Below, in pieces: positions 34,046-46,080 of a stretch of 64,000 nt of DNA (position 1 is its first letter; every line of letters begins with the position of its first letter). The notes beneath the pieces are model-generated. The model had not been told where the DNA came from, did no database searches, and was given only the letters and a program-made list of their open reading frames with translations. The translations under genes were made by a program, and so were the position numbers. This DNA is from Micromonospora sp. WMMA1363 (GTDB lineage: Bacteria > Actinomycetota > Actinomycetes > Mycobacteriales > Micromonosporaceae): NCBI RefSeq assembly GCF_030345795.1, contig NZ_JAUALB010000001.1:3216001-3280000 (forward strand). The letters run 5' to 3'.

Positions 34046-34701
34046 TTGGCCGCACCACCCTTCTTCGCCTTGGCCGCCGTGCGGACCAGGACCAGCGCGC
34101 CCTTGGGGCCCGGGATGGCCCCGCGGACGAGCAGGAGGTTGTTCTCGGTGTCGACCGCCTGGACGGTCAGGTTCTGGACGGTGTAGCGGACGCCACCCAT
34201 CCGGCCGGCCATCCGGGTGCCCTTGAAGACACGACCCGGGGTGGCGCAGGCGCCGATGGAGCCCGGCGAACGGTGCTTTCGCTCGACACCGTGGCTGGCG
34301 CGCAGGCCGTGGAAGCCGTGCCGCTTCATCGGGCCGGCGTAGCCCTTGCCCTTGGTCTTGCCGGTCACGTCGACCGAGATACCGGCCGGGAACTGCTCGA
34401 CCGTGACCTCCTGGCCGAGTGAGTACTCGGCGGCGTCGGTCGTGCGCAGCTCGACGATGTGGCGACGCGGCGCGACATCGGCCTTCGCGTAGTGACCGCT
34501 GATCGGCTTCTTGACCTTGCGCGGGTCGATCGCGCCGTACGCCAGCTGGACCGCCGAGTAGCCGTCCTTCTCGGCGCTGCGAACCTGGCTGACGACGCAC
34601 GGGCCGGCCTGCACCACGGTCACCGGAACAACGCGGTTGTTGTCCCAGACCTGGGTCATGCCGAGCTTCGCGCCCAGGATCCCCTTGACTTGCCTGTCCA
34701 T
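34042..34701 (-). CDS. rplC: 50S ribosomal protein L3 (uL3)
   Basis: 219 residues. [35 protein letters not shown] starts it. [53 protein letters not shown] is the extended loop reaching the peptidyl-transferase centre. It follows rpsJ by 11 bp. Confidence 0.99.
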   Translation of the reverse strand: MDRQVKGILGAKLGMTQVWDNNRVVPVTVVQAGPCVVSQVRSAEKDGYSAVQLAYGAIDPRKVKKPISGHYAKADVAPRRHIVELRTTDAAEYSLGQEVTVEQFPAGISVDVTGKTKGKGYAGPMKRHGFHGLRASHGVERKHRSPGSIGACATPGRVFKGTRMAGRMGGVRYTVQNLTVQAVDTENNLLLVRGAIPGPKGALVLVRTAAKAKKGGAAK

Positions 34702-34712
34702 TTGTCCGATCC

Positions 34713-35021
34713 CTACAGCTTGATCTCGATGTCGACGCCAGCCGGCAGGTCGAGGCGCATGAGCGAGTCGACCGTCTTCGGGGTCGGGTCGATGATGTCG
34801 ATCAGCCGCTTGTGCGTGCGCATCTCGAAGTGCTCGCGCGAGTCCTTGTACTTGTGCGGCGAGCGGATAACGCAGAAACGGTTGATCTCCGTGGGCAGCG
34901 GCACCGGGCCCGCGACCTGCGCCCCGGTACGCGTCACCGTCTCGACGATCTTCCGAGCCGAGGAGTCGACGACCTCGTGGTCATAGGCCTTGAGCCGGAT
35001 GCGGATCTTCTGTCCCGCCAT
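34713..35021 (-). CDS. rpsJ: 30S ribosomal protein S10 (uS10)
   Basis: 102 residues. [29 protein letters not shown] and [21 protein letters not shown] are invariant. It also works with NusB in antitermination. The ATG at 35021 is the family start. First gene of the S10 operon, after a roughly 300-base transcribed leader. Confidence 0.99.
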
Positions 35022-35099
35022 GGTGGCTTCTGTTCCTTCTCTCGATGCCGCTGTGTTGCGGGCGCCTGTACCGGCTGGCACGGGCCCACTTCGCCGACC

Positions 35100-35119
35100 C
35101 CCGCGGTCGGGCGTGTCGC
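35100..35119 (-). promoter_or_regulatory. Leader element shared with the str operon (copy 1)
   Basis: GCGACACGCCCGACCGCGGG on the minus strand, 79 bases upstream of rpsJ. An identical 20-mer lies in the rpsL leader at 39924-39943. Here CCGACC pairs with the GGTCGG that follows, giving a 6-bp hairpin. Function unknown. Confidence 0.6.
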
Positions 35120-35217
35120 GCCCTCGGATCAGGCTCCGCCCCGGGATTCCGGAACGGTGCCAGACCGCGCGGTGGGTCATGGCGTCGATCGCACTGCCGC
35201 GACCTGGACGCCGTGCG

Positions 35218-35250
35218 AGGGTGGTTGGCAGTCTGGCCGCCAACCACCCT
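35218..35250 (-). promoter_or_regulatory. Perfect 12-bp hairpin in the tuf-rpsJ spacer
   Basis: Arms 35218-35229 and 35239-35250 with a 9-base loop. No U-tract follows. It lies about 200 bases upstream of rpsJ and downstream of the candidate S10 promoter, so it is either the tuf terminator or a leader structure of the S10 operon. Confidence 0.6.
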
Positions 35251-35329
35251 ACGCCCGACTGGCCCTTCCACCCGGAGGTTCAACACACGTCGAACACAGG
35301 CGGACGAACCGTCGTTACGCAACCTGACT

Positions 35330-35358
35330 AGTATGCCGCACGACCGGCGGCGGGTCTA
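35330..35358 (-). promoter_or_regulatory. Candidate S10 operon promoter
   Basis: On the minus strand: TAGACC, 17 bp, CATACT, each matching four of six consensus bases. It starts 17 bp beyond the tuf stop and would give a leader of about 300 bases before rpsJ, containing the shared 20-mer and the 12-bp hairpin. Confidence 0.5.
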
Positions 35359-35374
35359 ATCGGGGTTACCCAGC

Positions 35375-36568
35375 TCACTTGATGATTTTGGTGACGCGAC
35401 CCGCGCCCACCGTACGACCACCCTCGCGGATCGCGAACTTGAGGTTCTCCTCCATCGCGATCGGCTGGATGAGCTTGACGCTCATCGTGGTGTTGTCGCC
35501 CGGCATGACCATCTCGGTGCCCTCGGGGAGGGTGACGACACCGGTGACGTCGGTGGTCCGGAAGTAGAACTGCGGACGGTAGTTCTGGAAGAACGGGGTG
35601 TGCCGGCCGCCCTCCTCCTTGGAGAGGATGTAGACCGTCGCCTCGAACTCGGTGTGCGGAGTCGTGGTACCCGGCTTGACGACGACCATGCCGCGCTCGA
35701 CGTCCTCGCGCTTGATGCCACGCAGCAGCAGACCGACGTTCTCACCCGCGCGGGCCTCGTCGAGCAGCTTGCGGAACATCTCGATGCCGGTGCAGGTGGT
35801 CTTCATCGACTTCTCGCGGATACCGACGATCTCCACCTCCTCGTTCGGCTTGAGGACGCCGCGCTCAGCGCGACCGGTGACGACGGTGCCCCGACCGGTG
35901 ATCGTGAAGACGTCCTCGATCGGCATCAGGAACGGCTTCTCGGTCTCGCGCTCCGGCTGCGGGATCGCGGTGTCGACCGCGGTCATCAGGTCCATCAGCT
36001 TCTGGGTCCACTCAGGGTCGCCCTCGAGCGCCTTCAGCGCGGACACCCGGACGACCGGCAGGTCGTCACCCGGGTACTCCTGCGACGAGAGCAGCTCGCG
36101 GACCTCGAGCTCGACGAGCTCCAGAAGCTCCTCGTCATCGACCATGTCGCTCTTGTTGAGCGCCACGACGATGTACGGCACGCCGACCTGACGGGCCAGC
36201 AGCACGTGCTCGCGGGTCTGCGGCATCGGGCCGTCGGTCGCCGCGACCACCAGGATCGCGCCGTCCATCTGGGCGGCACCGGTGATCATGTTCTTGATGT
36301 AGTCGGCGTGACCGGGGCAGTCGACGTGCGCGTAGTGCCGCGCCTCGGTCTGGTACTCGACGTGCGCGATCGAGATCGTGATGCCGCGCGCCTTCTCCTC
36401 CGGCGCCTTGTCGATCTCGTCGAACGGCGTGTACGGGTTCAGGTCCGGGTACTGGTCGTGCAGGACCTTGGTGATGGCCGCCGTCAGCGTCGTCTTACCG
36501 TGGTCGATGTGACCAATGGTGCCGATGTTGACGTGCGGCTTAGTCCGCTCGAACTTCGCCTTCGCCAC
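35375..36568 (-). CDS. tuf: Elongation factor Tu
   Basis: 397 residues. GTPase motifs [10 protein letters not shown] (G1), RGITIS (G2), DCPGHADY (G3), NKSDMVDD (G4) and SALKALEG (G5) are intact; the C-terminus ends [13 protein letters not shown] start at 36568 with AGGAGG upstream; the long open frame to 36715 is not used. It delivers aminoacyl-tRNA to the ribosome. A hairpin at 36727-36758 separates it from fusA, so it probably has its own promoter in 36569-36726, where no convincing -35/-10 pair was found. Confidence 0.99.
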   Translation of the reverse strand: MAKAKFERTKPHVNIGTIGHIDHGKTTLTAAITKVLHDQYPDLNPYTPFDEIDKAPEEKARGITISIAHVEYQTEARHYAHVDCPGHADYIKNMITGAAQMDGAILVVAATDGPMPQTREHVLLARQVGVPYIVVALNKSDMVDDEELLELVELEVRELLSSQEYPGDDLPVVRVSALKALEGDPEWTQKLMDLMTAVDTAIPQPERETEKPFLMPIEDVFTITGRGTVVTGRAERGVLKPNEEVEIVGIREKSMKTTCTGIEMFRKLLDEARAGENVGLLLRGIKREDVERGMVVVKPGTTTPHTEFEATVYILSKEEGGRHTPFFQNYRPQFYFRTTDVTGVVTLPEGTEMVMPGDNTTMSVKLIQPIAMEENLKFAIREGGRTVGAGRVTKIIK

Positions 36569-36726
36569 TGGTGTCCTCCTGTGGACTTTCTTGGTTCGTT
36601 CGCCCCGGTGCGCCGGTCGGCGCTTAGGACTCTGTCGACAGCCTTTCCGACCTGACGGCCGGAGAGCCTTTGTGGGTTCTGCGGCGGTGAAGCCTACAGG
36701 CCCGGATTCACACAACCCGACCGAGG

Positions 36727-36758
36727 TGGTCGCGGGCGGGAACCCCCTCCCGCGACCA
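36727..36758 (-). terminator. Hairpin terminator after fusA
   Basis: Perfect 10-bp arms TGGTCGCGGG/CCCGCGACCA (36727-36736, 36749-36758), 32 bp past the fusA stop. No U-tract. It would uncouple the str operon from tuf. Confidence 0.55.
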
Positions 36759-36790
36759 GACCCGGCTCATCGATTCAGCCCAGGCGAGCG

Positions 36791-38887
<2,097 letters not shown>

Positions 38888-38961
38888 TTCAATCCCTACT
38901 TATCGTCGTCTCGACACAACTGGTGGTGGCTCCGGCACCGGACGGTGCCGGAGCCAGGGTG

Positions 38962-39432
38962 TTACCAGCGGTAGTGCGCGAAGGCCTTGTTGGACTCGGC
39001 CATCTTGTGGGTGTCCTCGCGCCGCTTGACGGCGGCACCGAGGCCGTTGCTCGCGTCCAGCAGCTCGTTCATCAGCCGCTCGACCATGGTCTTCTCCCGC
39101 CGGGCCCGGGAGTAGGTGACCAGCCAGCGCAGGCCCAGCGTGGTCGCCCGGGCCGGACGGACCTCGACCGGCACCTGGTAGGTCGCGCCACCGACGCGGC
39201 GGCTGCGCACCTCCAGGGTCGGCTTGACGTTGTCCATCGCCCGCTTGAGGGTGACGACCGGGTCGGTGCCGGACTTCTCGCGGCAGCCCTCCAGGGCCGC
39301 GTACACGACGCGCTCAGCGAGCTGACGCTTGCCGCGCAACAGGATCTTGTTCACCAGCTGGGTGACCAGCGGCGAGTTGTACACCGGGTCAGCGACCAGC
39401 GGCCGCCGCGGAGCGGGTCCCTTACGCGGCAT
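38962..39432 (-). CDS. rpsG: 30S ribosomal protein S7 (uS7)
   Basis: 156 residues. [36 protein letters not shown] begins it, with [24 protein letters not shown] and [20 protein letters not shown] following. Nucleates the 30S head. The ATG at 39432 directly follows the rpsL stop (1 bp); the open frame up to 39492 is not used. Confidence 0.99.
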   Translation of the reverse strand: MPRKGPAPRRPLVADPVYNSPLVTQLVNKILLRGKRQLAERVVYAALEGCREKSGTDPVVTLKRAMDNVKPTLEVRSRRVGGATYQVPVEVRPARATTLGLRWLVTYSRARREKTMVERLMNELLDASNGLGAAVKRREDTHKMAESNKAFAHYRW

Positions 39433-39433
39433 G

Positions 39434-39808
39434 TCAGCTCTTCTCCTTCTTCGCGCCGTAACGGCTGCGCGCCTGCTTGCGGTTGCGGACACCCTGGGTG
39501 TCCAGCGAGCCGCGGACGATCTTGTAACGCACGCCGGGGAGGTCCTTCACCCGGCCGCCGCGGACGAGCACGATGGAGTGCTCCTGCAGGTTGTGGCCGA
39601 CACCCGGGATGTAGGCGGTCACCTCGATCTGACTGCTGAGCTTGACACGAGCGACCTTGCGCAGCGCCGAGTTCGGCTTCTTCGGGGTGGTGGTGTACAC
39701 GCGGGTGCACACACCGCGCCGCTGGGGGGACCCCTTCAGCGCCGGGGTCTTGGTCTTGGTCGTCTTCGCCTGGCGGCCCTTGCGGACCAGCTGCTGGATC
39801 GTGGGCAC
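39434..39808 (-). CDS. rpsL: 30S ribosomal protein S12 (uS12)
   Basis: 124 residues from the GTG at 39808. [73 protein letters not shown]. Lys43 and Lys88, the classic streptomycin-resistance positions, are wild type. First gene of the str operon, behind a leader of about 300 bases. Confidence 0.99.
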   Translation of the reverse strand: MPTIQQLVRKGRQAKTTKTKTPALKGSPQRRGVCTRVYTTTPKKPNSALRKVARVKLSSQIEVTAYIPGVGHNLQEHSIVLVRGGRVKDLPGVRYKIVRGSLDTQGVRNRKQARSRYGAKKEKS

Positions 39809-39923
39809 CGGGTTTCTCCGCTCCCTTCGGCCGCCTGCCCGGCGGCCGCGCCGTCTGCCGTAGCCGACCTGGAGGTCGACTCTCCTACATTCCGACCAGG
39901 ACCGCCTCACGGCGGTCCCGGCA

Positions 39924-39943
39924 CCCGCGGTCGGGCGTGTCGC
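39924..39943 (-). promoter_or_regulatory. Leader element shared with the S10 operon (copy 2)
   Basis: GCGACACGCCCGACCGCGGG on the minus strand, 116 bases upstream of rpsL; identical to 35100-35119. The flanks differ, so the identity is not explained by a recent duplication of a longer segment. Confidence 0.6.
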
Positions 39944-40089
39944 CCGGCTCGCGGTTCCCCGGTCGTCACTCTCGCCACGCCGGGATCTTTGTCTGTCACC
40001 GGCACGTGGCAGGCCGCGCGCCGGACCTTCTGGCTTCACCGTGCTGCCGCAGGATCACCGGCTGACCGGATCCAGCGCACGCACGAGTT

Positions 40090-40107
40090 GCCCGGGCATG
40101 CCCGGGC
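40090..40107 (-). promoter_or_regulatory. 18-bp perfect palindrome at the start of the str transcript
   Basis: GCCCGGGCATGCCCGGGC, a perfect palindrome, begins about 10 bases downstream of the -10 element of the candidate str promoter. It could be an operator or a 5'-end hairpin. The remainder of the 498-bp region 39809-40306 shows only the shared leader element and GC-rich repeats. Confidence 0.5.
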
Positions 40108-40117
40108 ACAAGGGGAA

Positions 40118-40146
40118 AGAGTACCTACCACAACCGCGCCGGTCAA
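40118..40146 (-). promoter_or_regulatory. Candidate str operon promoter
   Basis: On the minus strand: TTGACC, 17 bp, TACTCT. The -35 matches five of six bases and the -10 keeps TA---T. Predicted start near 40111, about 300 bases before rpsL. Confidence 0.65.
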
Positions 40147-40306
40147 AACTGTGCCACCGGCGGAACGTCACCGCCCCACCGAAGGAATCGTCCTGCCCGC
40201 ACGCCCGCGATGGGCACCCACGGATACGAGTGTACCGGCCGCACCGCGCGACCACCCGTCGGCCCCAGGGTTCCCTCCGGCGGCCGCACGGCCACCACAC
40301 CGCTGG

Positions 40307-41113
40307 TCACGCCAGTGACACGAGCAACGCCAGCCCCAGCCCGAGCAGGCTCAGCAGCAGCCCCACACCTCCGCAGCCGATACCGGCGAAAGCCAGGCCC
40401 CGTCCGGTGAACCGGACCGCCGGCGGTGCCGCCGGCCGGCGGATCTGCCGCAGCCCGAGGAGGCCGGCGCCGACAGCGCCCGCCCCGGCCAGGACGCCCA
40501 GCACCGTGAAGGCGCCGGCGGCCCAGACGCCGTCCCAGTCAGCCCCCGCCACCCCGAAACAGATCACCAGCAGCGAGACGAGAATCGAGGCGATTCCCGC
40601 CACCAGGGAGCCCACCGCAAGGCCCGAGGCGACCGCCGGCACGTCGAGGTGCACGACACCGAACGGCGTGCCGGGCACCGGGTCGACCCGCCGCGGGCGG
40701 CGCACCACGTCCCGCGGCGGAGGCGGCGGCACGGCGGGCAGCGGACCCCAACCAGGGCCGGTCGTCGGCGGTGTCCCAGCCCGCCCCGGCGGTGTCGCCA
40801 ACCCCGGCGCGGGCGCACCGGAACCGAAGGGCGGCTCCGAGGTTCGGGGCGACCGATCAGCGGAGCCTGCCGGCGGCTGTGCCCACGGGTCAGATGCCGA
40901 CGTCGCAAGGTCGGGCGGCGAGCCGGGCACGCCAGCAGAGAAGGCGGGCGGACCGGCCGGGAACCCGGACCAGGGGTCGGCCGCCGGTGCCGGGTATGGC
41001 GGTGCGGAGCCGGGCGAGCCAGCCGGCCGCGCAGACCCCTCGGGGACGGACGCGGCGTCCGGCCGGCTGGGCCCCGTCGGATCGGTGCCCTGCGGGCGCG
41101 CCGGGTCAGTCAC
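40307..41113 (-). CDS. Proline-rich protein with C-terminal membrane domain (DUF4190-like)
   Basis: 268 residues from the GTG at 41113, which has AGGAGG upstream. Residues 1-155 are Pro/Gly/Ala/Ser-rich. The C-terminal part has two hydrophobic hairpins (VASGLAVGSLVAGIASILVS and FTVLGVLAGAGAVGAGLLGL...GIGCGGVGLLLSLLG), the layout of DUF4190-type proteins common in actinobacteria. Function unknown. It is divergent in position from nothing: genes on both sides are on the same strand, and the str promoter starts 160 bp downstream. Confidence 0.78.
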   Translation of the reverse strand: MTDPARPQGTDPTGPSRPDAASVPEGSARPAGSPGSAPPYPAPAADPWSGFPAGPPAFSAGVPGSPPDLATSASDPWAQPPAGSADRSPRTSEPPFGSGAPAPGLATPPGRAGTPPTTGPGWGPLPAVPPPPPRDVVRRPRRVDPVPGTPFGVVHLDVPAVASGLAVGSLVAGIASILVSLLVICFGVAGADWDGVWAAGAFTVLGVLAGAGAVGAGLLGLRQIRRPAAPPAVRFTGRGLAFAGIGCGGVGLLLSLLGLGLALLVSLA

Positions 41114-41223
41114 GGGTCCTCCTGTCGGCAGTGGCGTCCACGCGCGGGCGACGGACACCGGCCAGGCTACCGCTGCCGGGCCGGTCGCCGGCGCCCGACG
41201 CGGTCGGCTCCCCACCGGGCCGG

Positions 41224-41598
41224 TCAGTCCACATTCGGCGCGAAGTCCTGCCCGTAGGGTGCCTCGGCGAGCCGTACGACCCCGACCACCAGCACAACCA
41301 CCACCGCGACCGCGACCAGCACCAGGCCCGTCCAGGCCAACCGCTCACCGCGCCGTAGCCAGGCCGCTCCGGTGAGGAAGCCGCCCGAACCGTACGCCTC
41401 ACGGCGCGCCTGGCGCGCGAGTTGGAGGGCCACCGTGGCGGGCACCACTCCACCGACGAACAGGCCGGTCACCGCTCCGATCAGGCCCAGCGCGAACACC
41501 GCCCGCGCCTTCGTGGCCCGGGCCGGATCCGGATCCAACGGGTGCCGCGGGTGCCCCAGCGGCGGAGCCACCGGGACGGGCCCGGGAACGGTGGTCAT
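41224..41598 (-). CDS. Small membrane protein (DUF4190-like)
   Basis: 124 residues from the ATG at 41598; ATGs at 41607 and 41610 are alternatives. Short Pro-rich N-terminus, then two hydrophobic segments: KARAVFALGLIGAVTGLFVGGVVPATVALQLA (about 30-60) and LAWTGLVLVAVAVVVVLVVGVVRL (about 88-112). The loop between is ARREAYGSGGFLTGAAWLRRGE. Resembles the membrane part of the next gene downstream, so the two may be related. Function unknown. Confidence 0.75.
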   Translation of the reverse strand: MTTVPGPVPVAPPLGHPRHPLDPDPARATKARAVFALGLIGAVTGLFVGGVVPATVALQLARQARREAYGSGGFLTGAAWLRRGERLAWTGLVLVAVAVVVVLVVGVVRLAEAPYGQDFAPNVD

Positions 41599-41633
41599 GC
41601 CCTCCATCATGCCCGGCAGCCCACGGCTCGGGG

Positions 41634-41981
41634 TCAGTAGGAGCAGACCTCCAGCCGGTTGCCCAGTGGGTCGCGGAACCAGAACCAGGTGACCGGCTGG
41701 TCCGGGGCCCGGTTGAGCTGGCCGACCTCGGCGCCGCGGTCGACGAGCCAGGCCCGCGCGGCGGCCGCGTCGGACGTGTAGAAATTGAAGCCGGACCATT
41801 CCCCGCCCCCCGGGTCCAACAGCGTGACCGGCGGACCCTCCGGCGCCCGGAGCACCACGATGTGCGAGGTGCGGAACAGCTCCGGCCAACCCAGGACGTC
41901 CTGATACCACCCCGCGACAGCGTGCGGATCATCGACCTTCACGAAGACGGTGTCGACCTTCTGCAACGGACTCTCCGACAT
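41634..41981 (-). CDS. VOC-family (glyoxalase/bleomycin-resistance fold) protein
   Basis: 115 residues. VDTVFVKVDDPHAVAGWYQDVLGW at the N-terminus and VTWFWFRDPLGNRLEVCSY at the end are the paired beta-alpha-beta units of the vicinal oxygen chelate fold. The final Glu of NRLEV is a usual metal ligand. The ATG at 41981 (MSESPLQK) is preferred over the upstream start at 42005. Substrate unknown. It follows the rpoBC terminator. Confidence 0.85.
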   Translation of the reverse strand: MSESPLQKVDTVFVKVDDPHAVAGWYQDVLGWPELFRTSHIVVLRAPEGPPVTLLDPGGGEWSGFNFYTSDAAAARAWLVDRGAEVGQLNRAPDQPVTWFWFRDPLGNRLEVCSY

Positions 41982-42016
41982 GCCCGCGACGCTAGCGGCC
42001 GGCACCGACGGTTTCC

Positions 42017-42063
42017 CGGACGCGACGAGGCCCCCGGCGATGCCGGGGGCCTCGTCGCGTCCG
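42017..42063 (-). terminator. Strong hairpin terminator after rpoC
   Basis: Perfect 22-bp inverted repeat (42017-42038 with 42042-42063) closed by a three-base loop, 22 bp past the rpoC stop. No U-tract on either strand. It is the longest perfect stem in the window and would end the rpoBC operon. Confidence 0.8.
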
Positions 42064-42067
42064 TTCC

Positions 42068-42101
42068 CTAGCGGTACGACCCGCCTTAGCGGTACGACCC
42101 G
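42068..42101 (-). repeat. rpoC: 18-bp in-frame tandem duplication at the rpoC 3' end
   Basis: The last codons and stop of rpoC (GGGTCGTACCGCTAA) are followed, in frame, by a second copy GGGTCGTACCGCTAG. Two 15-bp near-identical units lie 18 bp apart. Read-through of the TAA would add only GGSYR. Confidence 0.8.
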
Positions 42102-45100
42102 AAGTCGAAGTCGTCCAACGGAACCGCCTGGCCGCTGGCCGGCCCGAAGCCGTAGTCGGTCTCCGGGTACCCGGTCATCGAGTAGACCTTGGCCTTCGCC
42201 TCCTCGGTCGGCTCGACCCGGACGTTGCGGTACTTGCTGATGCCAGTACCGGCCGGGATGAGCTTACCGATGATCACGTTCTCCTTGAGGCCGATCAGCG
42301 AGTCGCTGCGGGCGTGGATCGCCGCGTCCGTCAGTACCCGGGTGGTCTCCTGGAAGGAGGCCGCCGACAGCCAGGAGTCCGTGGCCAGCGAGGCCTTGGT
42401 GATACCCATCAGCACCGGGCGACCGGCCGCGGGCTCGCCGCCCTCGGAGACGAGCCGGCGGTTCTCCGACTCGAACAGCGCCCGATCGACCAGCACACCG
42501 GGCAGGAACTCGGTCGAGCCGGAGTCGATGACCGTCACCCGCTTGAGCATCTGACGGATGATGATCTCGATGTGCTTGTCGTGGATGAGCACACCCTGTG
42601 AGCGGTAGACCTCCTGAACCTCCTGGGTCAGGTGGACCTGGACCGCACGCGGACCGAGAATGCGCAGCAGCTCGTGCGGATCGACCGTACCCAGGGTGAG
42701 CTTCTCGCCGACCTCGACGTGGTCGCCGTCGTTGGCCAGGAGCCGGACCCGCTTCGAGATCTTGTCGTAGACGATCTCGTCGCTGCCGTCGTCCGGCACC
42801 ACAATGATCTTCCGCGACCGCTCGCCGTCCTCGATCCGGACCCGGCCGGGGGTGTCGGCGATGGGCGCCTTGCCCTTCGGGATCCGAGCTTCGAAGATCT
42901 CCTGAACCCGGGGCAGACCCTGGGTGATGTCCTCACCCGCGACACCACCGGTGTGGAAGGTACGCATCGTCAGCTGGGTACCCGGCTCACCGATCGACTG
43001 GGCGGCGATGATGCCGACCGCCTCGCCGACGTCCACCGTCTTACCGGTCGGCAGCGAGCGGCCGTAGCATGCACCGCAGACACCCAGCTTGGACTCGCAG
43101 GTGAGCACGCTGCGGACCCGGACGGTCTCCACCCCGGCCCCGACGATCCGGTCGACCAGGATCGAGTTGATGTCCGCGCCCCGCTCGGCGACGACGGTGC
43201 CGTCCGGACCCTTGATGTCGTCGGCCAGCGTACGGGCGTGCACGCTGGTCTCGGCGTGCTCGTGCACGACAAGTGAACCGGCTCCGCCGGAGTTCTGACC
43301 GCTGCCGTCGATCCGCTGCCCGACCTGCATCGGGATGGCCCGGTCGGTGCCGCAGTCCTCCTCGCGGATGATGACGTCCTGCGAGACGTCCACCAGACGA
43401 CGGGTCAGGTAACCCGAGTCGGCGGTACGCAGGGCGGTGTCCGCGAGACCCTTTCGGGCACCGTGCGTGGAGATGAAGTACTCCAGCACGGACAGACCCT
43501 CCCGGTACGACGCCTTGATGGGGCGCGGGATGATCTCACCCTTGGGGTTGGCCACCAGACCACGGATCGCCGCGATCTGCCGGAGCTGGAGCAGGTTACC
43601 GCGGGCACCCGAGTTGATCATCTTCCACAGTGGGTTCTCCTGCGGTAGCGCGGTGTCCATCTCCTTGGCGACCTCGTTGGTCGCCTTGGTCCAGATCTCG
43701 ATGAGCTCGCCGCGACGCTCCTCGGCGGTCATCAGACCACGCTGGTACTGCTTGTCGATCTGGTCGGCTTCCCGCTCGTACCGTTCCAGGATCTCCCGCT
43801 TACGCGGGGGCGCGATGACGTCCTCCATGCCGATCGTCACGCCGGACCAGGTGGCCCAGTGGAAACCGGCTTCCTTGAGCCCGTCGAGGGTGGCCGCGAG
43901 GGCCACCTTCGGGAAGCGCTCGGCGAGGTCGTTGACGATTGCGGAGAGTTGACCCTTGCGGATCTCGTAGTTCACGAAGCGGTAGCCCTGGGGCAGCGTC
44001 TCGTTGAACAGGACCCGGCCGAGCGTGGTCTCCACCGTCACCGGATCGCCCTCGACCCAGCCCTCGGGCGGGGTCCACGGCTCGGCACCGGGGCCGTTCT
44101 CGACGCCGACGAGGCCGCGCAGCCGGATCTTCACCGGGGCCTGCAGGTGCAGTTCGCCATTGTCGAACGCCATCCGCGCCTCGGCGTCCGAGCCGAACGC
44201 CCGGCCCTCGCCCCGCTCACCAGGGGTGAGGTGGGTGAGGTGGTAGAGACCGATGATCATGTCCTGGGTGGGCATGGTCACCGGCTTGCCGTCGGCCGGC
44301 TTGAGGATGTTGTTCGACGACAGCATCAGGATCCGCGCCTCGGCCTGGGCCTCGGCGGACAGCGGCACGTGCACCGCCATCTGGTCTCCGTCGAAGTCGG
44401 CGTTGAACGCCGTGCAGACCAGCGGGTGGATCTGGATGGCCTTGCCCTCGACCAGCTGCGGCTCGAAGGCCTGGATGCCCAGGCGGTGCAGGGTCGGCGC
44501 CCGGTTGAGCAGGACCGGGTGCTCGCCGATGACCTCCTCCAGAACGTCCCACACGACCGGCCGCTGCCGCTCGACCATCCGCTTGGCGGACTTGATGTTC
44601 TGCGCGTGGTTGAGGTCGACCAGCCGCTTCATCACGAACGGCTTGAACAGCTCCAGCGCCATCTGCTTGGGCAGGCCGCACTGGTGCAGCTTGAGCTTCG
44701 GACCGACCACGATGACCGACCGGCCGGAGTAGTCGACGCGCTTGCCCAGCAGGTTCTGGCGGAACCGGCCCTGCTTGCCCTTGAGCATGTCCGACAGCGA
44801 CTTCAGCGGGCGGTTACCCGGACCGGTGACCGGCCGGCCCCGACGGCCGTTGTCGAACAGCGCGTCGACCGCCTCCTGGAGCATCCGCTTCTCGTTGTTG
44901 ACGATGATCTCGGGCGCGCCGAGGTCGATCAGCCGTTTGAGTCGGTTGTTCCGGTTGATCACACGGCGGTACAGGTCGTTCAGGTCGGAGGTCGCGAACC
45001 GGCCACCGTCGAGCTGCACCATCGGCCGCAGGTCCGGCGGGATGACCGGAACGCAGTCCAGCACCATGCCGAGCGGCGAGTTGCGGGTGTTCAGGAACGC

Positions 45101-46000
45101 CGCGACGACCTTGAGCCGCTTGAGCGCCCGGATCTTCCGTTGCCCCTTGCCGGTACGGATGGTCTCCCGCAGGCTCTCCGCCTCGGCGTCGAGGTCCATG
45201 TTCTGGACGAGCGCCTTGATCGCCTCGGCGCCCATGCTGCCGGTGAAGTACTCGCCGAACCGGTCGCGCAGCTCCCGGTAGAGCAGCTCGTCGGTGACCA
45301 GCTGCTTCGGCTCCAGCTTGCGGAAGGTGTCCAACACCTCGTCCAGGCGGTCGATCTCGCGCTGGGCCCGGTCGCGGATCTGGCGCATCTCGCGCTCGCC
45401 GCCCTCCTTGACCTTGCGCCGGACGTCCGCCTTGGCACCCTCGGCCTCCAGCTCGGCCAGGTCGGCCTCGAGCTTGGCGGCCCGCTTCTCGATCTCCGAG
45501 TCGCGGCTGTTCTCGGACTGCCGCTTCTCGGCCAGGATCTCGTTCTCGATCGTCGAGAGGTCGCGGTGACGCGCCTCGGCGTCCACACTGGTCACGACGT
45601 ACGATGCGAAGTAGATAATCTTCTCGAGGTCCTTCGGGGCAAGGTCCAGCAGGTAGCCCAGCCGGCTCGGCACGCCCTTGAAGTACCAGATGTGGGTCAC
45701 CGGAGCGGCGAGCTCGATGTGCCCCATCCGCTCGCGACGGACCTTCGAGCGGGTCACCTCGACGCCACAGCGCTCGCAGATGATGCCCTTGAAGCGGACC
45801 CGCTTGTACTTACCGCAGTAGCACTCCCAGTCCCGCTGCGGACCGAAGATCTTCTCGCAGAAGAGCCCGTCCTTCTCCGGCTTGAGGGTGCGGTAGTTGA
45901 TCGTCTCAGGCTTCTTGACCTCGCCGTGGGACCACTGACGGATGTCGTCGGCGGTGGCGAGGCCAATGCGCAGCTCGTCGAAGAAGTTGACGTCGAGCAC
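42086..46000 (-). CDS. rpoC: DNA-directed RNA polymerase beta' subunit
   Basis: 1304 residues. The N-terminal zinc site has Cys60, Cys62, Cys75 and Cys78 (CYCG and CERC). The catalytic motif [12 protein letters not shown] is near residue 535. The second zinc site is [19 protein letters not shown]. Trigger-loop region [19 protein letters not shown] is intact. Cotranscribed with rpoB (80 bp apart). The final coding codons are duplicated in tandem. Confidence 0.99.
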   Translation of the reverse strand: MLDVNFFDELRIGLATADDIRQWSHGEVKKPETINYRTLKPEKDGLFCEKIFGPQRDWECYCGKYKRVRFKGIICERCGVEVTRSKVRRERMGHIELAAPVTHIWYFKGVPSRLGYLLDLAPKDLEKIIYFASYVVTSVDAEARHRDLSTIENEILAEKRQSENSRDSEIEKRAAKLEADLAELEAEGAKADVRRKVKEGGEREMRQIRDRAQREIDRLDEVLDTFRKLEPKQLVTDELLYRELRDRFGEYFTGSMGAEAIKALVQNMDLDAEAESLRETIRTGKGQRKIRALKRLKVVAAFLNTRNSPLGMVLDCVPVIPPDLRPMVQLDGGRFATSDLNDLYRRVINRNNRLKRLIDLGAPEIIVNNEKRMLQEAVDALFDNGRRGRPVTGPGNRPLKSLSDMLKGKQGRFRQNLLGKRVDYSGRSVIVVGPKLKLHQCGLPKQMALELFKPFVMKRLVDLNHAQNIKSAKRMVERQRPVVWDVLEEVIGEHPVLLNRAPTLHRLGIQAFEPQLVEGKAIQIHPLVCTAFNADFDGDQMAVHVPLSAEAQAEARILMLSSNNILKPADGKPVTMPTQDMIIGLYHLTHLTPGERGEGRAFGSDAEARMAFDNGELHLQAPVKIRLRGLVGVENGPGAEPWTPPEGWVEGDPVTVETTLGRVLFNETLPQGYRFVNYEIRKGQLSAIVNDLAERFPKVALAATLDGLKEAGFHWATWSGVTIGMEDVIAPPRKREILERYEREADQIDKQYQRGLMTAEERRGELIEIWTKATNEVAKEMDTALPQENPLWKMINSGARGNLLQLRQIAAIRGLVANPKGEIIPRPIKASYREGLSVLEYFISTHGARKGLADTALRTADSGYLTRRLVDVSQDVIIREEDCGTDRAIPMQVGQRIDGSGQNSGGAGSLVVHEHAETSVHARTLADDIKGPDGTVVAERGADINSILVDRIVGAGVETVRVRSVLTCESKLGVCGACYGRSLPTGKTVDVGEAVGIIAAQSIGEPGTQLTMRTFHTGGVAGEDITQGLPRVQEIFEARIPKGKAPIADTPGRVRIEDGERSRKIIVVPDDGSDEIVYDKISKRVRLLANDGDHVEVGEKLTLGTVDPHELLRILGPRAVQVHLTQEVQEVYRSQGVLIHDKHIEIIIRQMLKRVTVIDSGSTEFLPGVLVDRALFESENRRLVSEGGEPAAGRPVLMGITKASLATDSWLSAASFQETTRVLTDAAIHARSDSLIGLKENVIIGKLIPAGTGISKYRNVRVEPTEEAKAKVYSMTGYPETDYGFGPASGQAVPLDDFDFGSYR

Positions 46001-46080
46001 TATGTCCCCTATGTCGTCGTCTGTACTGCTTAGCTAGTGCGTGGGGTCGGGAGCCGGCTCACCGGCTCCCGACCCTCACC

